Below are positions 25,702 to 32,649 of a DNA stretch of 64,000 bases, piece after piece. Source of the stretch: Pelagerythrobacter marensis (lineage in GTDB: Bacteria > Pseudomonadota > Alphaproteobacteria > Sphingomonadales > Sphingomonadaceae); the NCBI RefSeq assembly GCF_001028625.1, contig NZ_CP011805.1:186001-250000 (forward strand), written 5' to 3'. The notes below the pieces were generated by a model that was not told the DNA's origin, ran no database searches, and was given only the letters and a program-made list of their open reading frames with translations. Positions within the stretch are counted from its first letter, which is position 1; each line of letters opens with the position of its first letter. The translations under genes were made by a program, and so were the position numbers.

Positions 25702-26808
25702 CAAAATCGGCAATGGCGCGCGTTCCAGCGCCTGTCCGTCTGCCGCGAAAAGGTGGATATCGCGAGGTTCGGCGTAGAGTGCGATTCTGTCGCCCGGTGC
25801 GATCCCATTCGCCCCGACGGCGCGCCAGATCAGGGTGTCGCCGTCATCGCCCAGGCCGACGTGGCATTCACCGCCATACCATTCGACATAACGGACCTGG
25901 CGCGTGGCGAATGCGATCCGCCCGTCACCTGCCGCGGTGGTCAGCGCCTCAGGCCGAACGGCCACGATCACATCGGCGCTGCCGCGCTGGCTTTCGCGCA
26001 GCGGCGACAGCGAAAGCCGTTCGCCAGAGCATTCGGTCACAACCAGCGTGCCGTGTTCGTCAGCACGGTCGATGCGCGCCTGCAAGGTATTGATCGGCGG
26101 CTGGCCGAAGAAGCGCGCCGCAAACAGCGATGCCGGACGGTGATAGATGTCTTCCGGCGTCCCTTGCTGCTCGATCCTGCCTTCGCGCATCAGCACGATC
26201 CGGTCCGCCAGGGCCATCGCCTCTGCCTGATCGTGGGTGACGTAGATGGTCGGTGCGCGCAGCCGGGCGTGCAGCTCGGCAAATTCGCGCCGCATCTGCG
26301 CGCGCAGATTGGCGTCGAGGTTGGAAAGGGGCTCGTCGAACAGGAACAGCTCTGGCTCGCGCACGATCGCGCGCCCGATCGCCACCCGCTGGCGTTGCCC
26401 GCCGGACAGTTCCGCCGGTCGCCGATCTGTCAGGGTGTCCAGACCCAGCAGCTCGCATGCCTGCGCGACGCTGGCATCGATCCTGCTGCGCGGCCAGCCC
26501 GCCATGCGCAGCGGGAAAGCAATGTTCTGGGCGACCGTCATCTGGGGATAGAGCGCATAGGACTGGAACACCATTGCGACCCCCCGCTCCCCCGGGGGCA
26601 AGTGGTCCACGCGCCGCTGTCCGATACGGATTTCCCCGCTATCCGCGCTTTCCAGCCCGGCGATCAGGCGCAGCAGGGTCGATTTGCCGCACCCCGATGG
26701 ACCGACCAGGACGACGAACTCGCCATCGCCCACGGAAAGATTGAAGTCCTGGAACAGCGCGGCGGCGCCGAAGCTCTTGTCGATCCGGGATAAAGTTGCG
26801 CCCGGCAC
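25699..26808 (-). CDS. Sugar ABC transporter ATP-binding protein (MsmK/UgpC type)
   Basis: A 369-residue ATPase of CUT1 importers. Walker A GPSGCGKST (36-44), Q-loop VFQSYALYPQMTV, signature LSGGQRQRVAIGRA, Walker B FLFDEPLSNLD, switch His in YVTHDQAEAM, and a C-terminal TOBE-like regulatory domain (about 240-365). The GTG at 26808 follows GGGAGAGAAAC and gives a native N-terminus (PGATLSRIDKSFG); an ATG 48 bases upstream does not. First gene of the operon. A 31-base gap containing operator site C separates it from the LacI gene. Confidence 0.93.
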   Translation of the reverse strand: MPGATLSRIDKSFGAAALFQDFNLSVGDGEFVVLVGPSGCGKSTLLRLIAGLESADSGEIRIGQRRVDHLPPGERGVAMVFQSYALYPQMTVAQNIAFPLRMAGWPRSRIDASVAQACELLGLDTLTDRRPAELSGGQRQRVAIGRAIVREPELFLFDEPLSNLDANLRAQMRREFAELHARLRAPTIYVTHDQAEAMALADRIVLMREGRIEQQGTPEDIYHRPASLFAARFFGQPPINTLQARIDRADEHGTLVVTECSGERLSLSPLRESQRGSADVIVAVRPEALTTAAGDGRIAFATRQVRYVEWYGGECHVGLGDDGDTLIWRAVGANGIAPGDRIALYAEPRDIHLFAADGQALERAPLPIL

Positions 26809-26904
26809 GTTTCTCTCCCGTTCGCGGACGCCGAGGCATCCGGTCCGAGGCCACATAGCGCTGTCATCCGCGCGGCAGCAATCACTAGTTGCGCCGCAGG
26901 GCCG

Positions 26905-28266
26905 TCAGCTCCGTTTGTGAACGGCTTCCAGTATCCGCGTGACCTGCGTTCGAAGGGATGAGGCCTGGCCTTCCAGTTCGGTCGCGGAGCTGAGCACCTG
27001 CGAAGCGGCTGCCCCCGTCGACAGCGCGGTTTCGCGGATCTTCTCGACGCTGGAGCGGACGTCGTTCGTTCCCCGGGCGGCAAGATCGATGTTCCGCGCC
27101 AGTTCCTGGCCGGCGACCGATTGCTGATCGACCGCCGATGCGATGGAGATCGCAGTCGATTCTAGCTGTTGCACCTGTTCGGCGACTGCCCGAAGCGCGC
27201 CGACGCTGGCGCCGGTCGAATCCTGAATCGCCTGGATCTGTTGCGCCACCTGTTCGGTCGCGCGGCCTGTCTGTGCCGCTAACTCCTTCACTTCCGAAGC
27301 GACCACGGCGAAGCCGCGCCCGGCCTCTCCGCCGCGCGCTGCCTCGATCGATGCATTGAGAGCGAGCAGATTGGTCCGCTGCGCGATCGTCGAAATGAGG
27401 CCGACGACATGCCCGATTTCCTCCGCAGTTTTCGACAGTGCGGAGATCGTGTCGTTGGCGGTTTGGGTGGAGCCGGTCGCTTCGCGGGCCAGTTCGGCCG
27501 ACTGTGCGGCCTGGCGGCTGATTTCTCCGATCGACATCGCGAATTCATCCGATGCGGCGGCGGCGGCTGTCACACCCGACGATGCCTCCGCCATTGCCTG
27601 GGCCACGCGCGAAGTCTGCTCCGCGCCCTTTTCGGCCGCGCTTGCCATCGATCCGGCGGTTGCCTTGAGCTGGACCGCGGCGGTGCCCACGCCGTTGACG
27701 ACATGGCCCACGTTCGTTTCGAACGACCGCACCAGCGCCTGCATTTCCTTCCGCCGTTTCTCGCGTTCCTTGCGGCGATTGGCGAACATTTCGTCCAGCT
27801 TGCGGCCGGACTTCACGAAGACTTCGAACGCGCGGGCAATGTCGCCGATCTCGTCGCGCCGTTCCAGCCCGGTTATCGCAAAGTCGCGATGCCCGGCCGC
27901 CAGCGCAGTCATGTCGTCCGCCAGTTTGCGAAGCTGGTTCGAGGTGTCCTTCATCACGATGCCGATTGCGCCGAGGCCGGCGACGATCAGCAGCGCCGTT
28001 ACCCCGACGATTGGCCAGCGCAGCGAAGCCGCGAACTCGCGATCCGCCGAACCAAGTCCGATCCAGGCAAGCGCGGCAATCGCGGCCAGGGCTACGAGCG
28101 GCACGCCGCACAGGATCGTGAGCTTGCGCCCCAATGACAGATCGTTGAAACGGCGCACGAGAACGAAACGCGCCGGCGGCGCGGCCTGATCGGTATCTTC
28201 CAGAACGACCTGTTCGATTTCCTCACGCATGTCGTCGGGGACGATGATCGTTGTTTCGGCGTTCAT
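26905..28266 (-). CDS. Methyl-accepting chemotaxis protein with minimal periplasmic loop
   Basis: A 453-residue chemoreceptor. A cytoplasmic N-terminal leader (1-48) is followed by TM1 (about 50-71), a loop of only a dozen residues, TM2 (about 84-105), HAMP (about 106-160) and the signalling domain with the hairpin tip containing EEIGHVVGLISTIAQRTNLL and LNASIEAARGGEAGRGFAVV. No periplasmic ligand domain exists, so it likely senses internal, membrane or energy state. Start ATG at 28266 overlaps the stop of the GGDEF-EAL gene (ATGA). Last gene of the che operon. Confidence 0.92.
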   Translation of the reverse strand: MNAETTIIVPDDMREEIEQVVLEDTDQAAPPARFVLVRRFNDLSLGRKLTILCGVPLVALAAIAALAWIGLGSADREFAASLRWPIVGVTALLIVAGLGAIGIVMKDTSNQLRKLADDMTALAAGHRDFAITGLERRDEIGDIARAFEVFVKSGRKLDEMFANRRKEREKRRKEMQALVRSFETNVGHVVNGVGTAAVQLKATAGSMASAAEKGAEQTSRVAQAMAEASSGVTAAAAASDEFAMSIGEISRQAAQSAELAREATGSTQTANDTISALSKTAEEIGHVVGLISTIAQRTNLLALNASIEAARGGEAGRGFAVVASEVKELAAQTGRATEQVAQQIQAIQDSTGASVGALRAVAEQVQQLESTAISIASAVDQQSVAGQELARNIDLAARGTNDVRSSVEKIRETALSTGAAASQVLSSATELEGQASSLRTQVTRILEAVHKRS

Positions 28267-29792
28267 GCTGTTATCCTTCCCGGCTGCTTCCGGGTGTCGT
28301 TGCCCGTCGACGACTGGTTGAGATGCCGGGCGATGTCGCTCGACGGCATGGGCGAAAAGTAGAGCCAGCCCTGAAGGTGGTCGCATCCCGCACTGCGGAC
28401 CATTGCCGCCTGATCCGCGGTTTCGACCCCCTCGGCGGTAACCCGCATGGCCAGGGCGCGCGCCATCGAGATGCTGGACAGCATCATCGCGCGCGAGCTT
28501 TCGTCGCTGGCAGAATCGACCACGAGCGAGCGGTCGAGCTTGAGCTTTTCGAACCGGAACTGCCGCAGGAAGCCGATGGAGGCATAGCCGGTCCCGAAAT
28601 CGTCGAGCACGACATCGACCCCCAGCCCGCGGACGAGGTCCAGCGTCCGTTCGGCCACGATCGGATCGAGCACGAGGCAGGTTTCGGTTATTTCAAGCTC
28701 CAGCCGTTCAGCGGGAAATCCGGTTTCTTCGAGTATCTGGCCGAGCTGAAACGGAAATTCCGGATTGCGCAGCTGGGCAGCCGAAATGTTGACCGACAGC
28801 TTGATGTTCCAGGCAAGTGCATCGGTACATGCCCGCCGAAGAACCCACAGCCCGATCGGATTGATCAGGCCGGATTCCTCCGCCACCGGCACGAATACGC
28901 CGGGGCCCAGTTCGCTGCCGTCGGGCCGTGCCCAGCGAAGCAGTGCCTCGACCCCGACGATTTCGTGCGTTCGGGCATCGACGAGCGGCTGGTAGTGGAC
29001 GAGAAATTCGTTGTTCAGCAGCCCCGCGCGCAGCTCGTTATCCAGATCGCGCAATGCGGCCAGGCTGTGGTCGAACTCGGGCTTGAACCAGGTGCAGCGC
29101 ATTTTCCCGTCGCGCTTGGAAACGTACATCGCAACGTCTGCCCGGCGCAGCAGCTCCGATGAATCGAGCGATTCGCCGGAATGGCAGCGCGCCAGGCCGA
29201 TGCTGGCCCCGATCGGTATCTGCTTGCCTTCAACGTTGACCGGCTGGCTGAGCATTTCGAGAAAGCCGCGGCAGATGCCTTCCAGCAGGGTGCCGGATAA
29301 AGGCCCGATCATGCTGATCGCGAATTCATCGCCGCCAAGGCGATAGGCGACCGCTTCGCTGCCGCACAGATGGCGCAGGTTAGCGGCGACTTCCTTGATC
29401 AGGTGGTCGCCCATGCCGTGGCCGTAAAGATCGTTGATCGTCTTGAATCCGTCGAGATCGATCAGGGCAACCGCGATTTCCCGATCCGAACTGGCGCCGG
29501 CGGTGACATTGCGGTGCAGTGCGCGGCGATTGGGCAGTTCGCTGAGGCTGTCGGTAGTGCCCAGCCGTTCGAGGCGTGCGACATGCGCAAATCCGAAACG
29601 CAGCAGAAGCAGCACCGCGACTGCGTAGATTACGCTGCCGGTCAGGATCAGATGCGATGTTCTGGCAAAGCCGTAATCGTTGCCGAACAGCAGTGCGGCA
29701 CAAATGGCAGCGTATATCGCGGTCAGAACCACCAGCGGCAGAATGACGAGTAGACGCGGCGCGAAACCGTGCTGTTCTGCCTCCAGTGTCAC
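28263..29792 (-). CDS. GGDEF-EAL c-di-GMP signalling protein
   Basis: A 509-residue inner-membrane protein with two N-terminal helices (about 13-36 and 48-66), a GGDEF domain (about 75-235) and an EAL domain (about 250-495). The diguanylate cyclase loop is intact (RLGGDEF, 153-157) but the usual RxxD inhibitory site in front of it is missing. The phosphodiesterase motifs are intact: GVEALLRW, NISAAQL, LEITET, DDFGTGYAS, KLDRSLV, TAEGVET. Either or both activities are possible. The start is a GTG. It is sandwiched between cheR and the chemoreceptor gene, which suggests coupling of chemotaxis and c-di-GMP. Confidence 0.9.
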   Translation of the reverse strand: MTLEAEQHGFAPRLLVILPLVVLTAIYAAICAALLFGNDYGFARTSHLILTGSVIYAVAVLLLLRFGFAHVARLERLGTTDSLSELPNRRALHRNVTAGASSDREIAVALIDLDGFKTINDLYGHGMGDHLIKEVAANLRHLCGSEAVAYRLGGDEFAISMIGPLSGTLLEGICRGFLEMLSQPVNVEGKQIPIGASIGLARCHSGESLDSSELLRRADVAMYVSKRDGKMRCTWFKPEFDHSLAALRDLDNELRAGLLNNEFLVHYQPLVDARTHEIVGVEALLRWARPDGSELGPGVFVPVAEESGLINPIGLWVLRRACTDALAWNIKLSVNISAAQLRNPEFPFQLGQILEETGFPAERLELEITETCLVLDPIVAERTLDLVRGLGVDVVLDDFGTGYASIGFLRQFRFEKLKLDRSLVVDSASDESSRAMMLSSISMARALAMRVTAEGVETADQAAMVRSAGCDHLQGWLYFSPMPSSDIARHLNQSSTGNDTRKQPGRITA

Positions 29793-29826
29793 CGCTTGAG
29801 TCCCAACCCCTGTTCTTTTGTTCGAT

Positions 29827-30699
29827 TTAGCGACCCTGCACTAACGAACCGTTAAGCGCAGATTTACCTTGTCTGTCGTCTGTCTCTTTCCACTCTGGGC
29901 GGCGGTACAACCCCTGCACGGCCGTCGCTGGGGCGAAGGCGTCGGTCTTGCCCGCCACCGTTTCTCCCGATCCCAGCATCAGCCACCCGTCTTCGCGCAG
30001 GCTGGAAGCCACCCGCTCGAACGCCGTCCGCCGCGTTTCATGATCGAAATAGAGCAGCACATTGCGGCACAGGACGAGGTCGAACCGTTCGGGGCGCGGC
30101 TGTTCGTCCAGCACGTTGCCAACGCGATAGCGGATTGGCCGCAACAGGACCGGATCGGGCTGCCAGCCCTGCGGCGTTTCGCGAAAGTGCTTGAGCATCT
30201 GGGCGACGCCCAGGCCGCGCTGGATCTCGAACTGACTGTAACAGGCGCGCCGGGCGGCGGTGACAGCCTGGGCCGAAACATCGGTGCCGAGGATGTCGAT
30301 CGTCCATCCGCGCCAGGTTTGCGGTTGATCGGCGAACAGCATCGACAGGGACAGTGCCTCCTGCCCGGTCGAACATCCGGCGGACCAGATCGACAGCCGG
30401 CGGGCATGCGCGCGCCGTTTTGCCAGATCGGGCAGGACCGTTTCGGTCAGTTGCTGAAACAGCTGACGATCGCGGAAGAAATAGGTTTCGTTGTTCAACA
30501 GCGCTTCGACGACGCGCTGCGACAGATCGCCGGAGTCGGGGTCTGCGAGCAGGCATGCCAGCTGTTCCACATTGGCTATGCCGCATTCGCGGTACAATCC
30601 GGCCAGCGCACTGTCGATCCGCCACTCGCGACCGCGGGTTAGCTGCTGGCCCGTGCGCTGCATCAGAAGGTCGGCGATTATTCGGTGCGAAATCTGCAT
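29827..30699 (-). CDS. cheR: Chemotaxis protein methyltransferase CheR
   Basis: A 290-residue SAM-dependent enzyme that methylates glutamates of chemoreceptors. N-terminal helical domain with NNETYFFRD, then the methyltransferase domain with IWSAGCSTGQEALSLSM, ILGTDVSAQAV, FDLVLCRNVLLYF and WLMLGSGETV. The ATG at 30699 overlaps the cheB stop by one base (TGATG); a GTG directly upstream is in frame but unnecessary. It extends slightly beyond the usual C-terminus. Confidence 0.95.
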   Translation of the reverse strand: MQISHRIIADLLMQRTGQQLTRGREWRIDSALAGLYRECGIANVEQLACLLADPDSGDLSQRVVEALLNNETYFFRDRQLFQQLTETVLPDLAKRRAHARRLSIWSAGCSTGQEALSLSMLFADQPQTWRGWTIDILGTDVSAQAVTAARRACYSQFEIQRGLGVAQMLKHFRETPQGWQPDPVLLRPIRYRVGNVLDEQPRPERFDLVLCRNVLLYFDHETRRTAFERVASSLREDGWLMLGSGETVAGKTDAFAPATAVQGLYRRPEWKETDDRQGKSALNGSLVQGR

Positions 30700-31790
30700 C
30701 ACGCCCAGGCCGAATCGCCTGCGTGCACGCCGATACGCAGCGCGATCTTGTCGGGCGGCAGCACGGCAGAGGCCAGTCCGGCTTCCACCACCGCCCGGGG
30801 CATTCCCCAGACCGAAGAACTCGCTTCATCCTGTGCGATCAGGTTTCCGCCCGCTGCCACCAGTTGCCCCGCACCTGCCGCCCCATCGCGGCCCATGCCC
30901 GACAGGACGACGCCCAGTGCCCCCGGGCCGGCAGCACCGGCCATGCTTTCGAACATCGGATCGACCGAAGGCATACATCCGCTGGCGGTGTCGAAGCGCT
31001 GCGTGTGTGCAACGAATTGACGACAATCGCGGCGAAGCAGCAGATGGCTGCCGCCCGGAGCGATCAGTATGCATCCCGGCCGGACTGCGGTTTCGCTCTC
31101 GACCACGATAGCGTCGCGCGAACTGGCCATTTCCAGCTGGCGTGCGAAGACCTGCATGAAATTTGCGGGCAGGTGCTGTGTCACCAGAATGGGGATCGCG
31201 AGCTGGCGAGGCAAGGCGCGCAGCAGCATGCAGAGCGCGTGAATCCCCCCGGTGGACGCGCCAATGCCGATGACTTCGAGCGGGGCGCTGCGATTGCGCG
31301 ATCGCACCGCTGGCGGCGATGGCCGTGCCGTCCCTGCCGACCTGCCTCCATGCCGTCCCAGAGCACGAATGCGCTGGAGGAGCGCGAGGCGATAGGCTTC
31401 ATCGAACTCGCCGCTGCGCGGCTTGAGCATGGTGTCTGCCGCGCCTGTCGACAGTGCGGCCAGAGTATGTTCGGCACCCTCCTCGGTCAGCGAGGAGACG
31501 ACCAGGACCTGAGTGCCGGGACATGCGGCAAGAATGCGCGGCAGGGCGTGAAGCCCCCCTATGCCCGGCATTTCCAGATCGAGCAGAACGACATCGGCAG
31601 GCGTCTTGACCAGAAAGGCCAGCGCCGTTTCCGCGCTGCCGGTCTTGCCCACGATGACCATGTCGCGTTCGGCCGCGATAAGCTTGGACAGCACCGTCCG
31701 CACAATCAGCGAATCGTCGACGATCATCACCCGGATCGGGGTGGTCCGCCTTCGCTCGCCATAGGCGGCAATACTGCTTTGCGCGTTCAT
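30699..31790 (-). CDS. cheB: Chemotaxis response regulator protein-glutamate methylesterase CheB
   Basis: A 363-residue two-domain protein. The receiver (about 18-135) has phospho-acceptor Asp71 in VVLLDLEMPG. The linker is Arg/Ser-rich. The methylesterase domain (about 170-355) has the catalytic triad Ser179 (GIGASTGG), His206 (VTQHLP) and Asp302 (GMGRDGAAG). It demethylates and deamidates chemoreceptors, opposing CheR. ATG follows GAGGGGC; six bases separate it from cheY. Confidence 0.95.
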   Translation of the reverse strand: MNAQSSIAAYGERRRTTPIRVMIVDDSLIVRTVLSKLIAAERDMVIVGKTGSAETALAFLVKTPADVVLLDLEMPGIGGLHALPRILAACPGTQVLVVSSLTEEGAEHTLAALSTGAADTMLKPRSGEFDEAYRLALLQRIRALGRHGGRSAGTARPSPPAVRSRNRSAPLEVIGIGASTGGIHALCMLLRALPRQLAIPILVTQHLPANFMQVFARQLEMASSRDAIVVESETAVRPGCILIAPGGSHLLLRRDCRQFVAHTQRFDTASGCMPSVDPMFESMAGAAGPGALGVVLSGMGRDGAAGAGQLVAAGGNLIAQDEASSSVWGMPRAVVEAGLASAVLPPDKIALRIGVHAGDSAWA

Positions 31791-31796
31791 TGCCCC

Positions 31797-32162
31797 TCAG
31801 GCCATCCCGACGAGCTGCAGCTTTATCTGTAAGGTTTCGTGGTCGAACGGCTTCATCACGTATTCGTCGGCACCCGCACCGATCGCTTCGCGAATGTGCG
31901 CGACGTCGTTCTCGGTCGTGCAGAAAACCACTTTTGGCGCGTCGCCGCCCGGCATGCGCCGGAGATGGCCGATAAATTCGATGCCGTTCATGACCGGCAT
32001 GTTCCAGTCGAGCAGTACGAGATCGGGCATTGCTGCCTCGCACTGGGTGATCGCGGCCTGACCGTTTTCCGCTTCTTCCACCGCGAAGCCCAGCGATTCG
32101 AGGATATGGCGGGAAACCTTTCGAATTACGCGGGAGTCGTCGACGATCAGGCAGGTTTTCAT
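31797..32162 (-). CDS. cheY: Single-domain response regulator CheY
   Basis: A 121-residue stand-alone receiver. Acidic pair in CLIVDDSRVIR, phospho-acceptor Asp52 in LVLLDWNMPVMNG, Thr in VVFCTTEND and Lys104 in EYVMKPFD. It would carry the CheA signal to the flagellar switch. Located between cheW and cheB. Confidence 0.93.
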   Translation of the reverse strand: MKTCLIVDDSRVIRKVSRHILESLGFAVEEAENGQAAITQCEAAMPDLVLLDWNMPVMNGIEFIGHLRRMPGGDAPKVVFCTTENDVAHIREAIGAGADEYVMKPFDHETLQIKLQLVGMA

Positions 32163-32217
32163 GGATGCGATCCTTGGTTTTGCAGTTCCCGGTTATACCG
32201 TCCGGGTAACCATATTT

Positions 32218-32649
32218 TTAAGCGGCGGCCCGTTGCGGGCCGGAGATAAGGGCGGATACGTCGATCACGATCGCCGGTCCGGCGGCGGTTTCGATCATGC
32301 CGTGTGCGCAGCGGCTCCATTGTGGCCCCAGCGTCGCGGCGAGTGGGGTGGGGGCACCGACCATGGCGACGACATCTTCGACCGTATCGACCAGCAGCGC
32401 ATAAGGATGCCCGCCAATTTCGACGACCGGGCTGCGCGGATCGGCCGGTCCAGGCTGAGCAAGCCCCAGCGCCATACGGCTGTCGATCACCGTCAGTGCA
32501 CGGCTGCGCAGCGCAGTCAGCCCGGCGACGAAGTCGGGCGCTTGCGGGACCGGGGTAATCGCGTCGATCTCTATGATCGAAGCGATGTCGCTCGCGCGAA
32601 AGACTGCGGGACGGTTCGCGATACGCGTCAGAAGCATCAGATCGTTCAT
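32218..32649 (-). CDS. cheW: Chemotaxis coupling protein CheW
   Basis: A 143-residue protein formed by one CheW domain (LLTRIANRPAVFRASDIASI, ITPVPQAPDFVAGLTALRSR, TVIDSRMALGL, HPYALLVDTVEDVV). It bridges chemoreceptors to CheA. The divergence from E. coli CheW is considerable but typical of alphaproteobacterial versions. ATG at 32649 overlaps the cheA stop by one base and has AAAGG at six-base spacing; an adjacent upstream ATG is the alternative. Confidence 0.88.
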   Translation of the reverse strand: MNDLMLLTRIANRPAVFRASDIASIIEIDAITPVPQAPDFVAGLTALRSRALTVIDSRMALGLAQPGPADPRSPVVEIGGHPYALLVDTVEDVVAMVGAPTPLAATLGPQWSRCAHGMIETAAGPAIVIDVSALISGPQRAAA

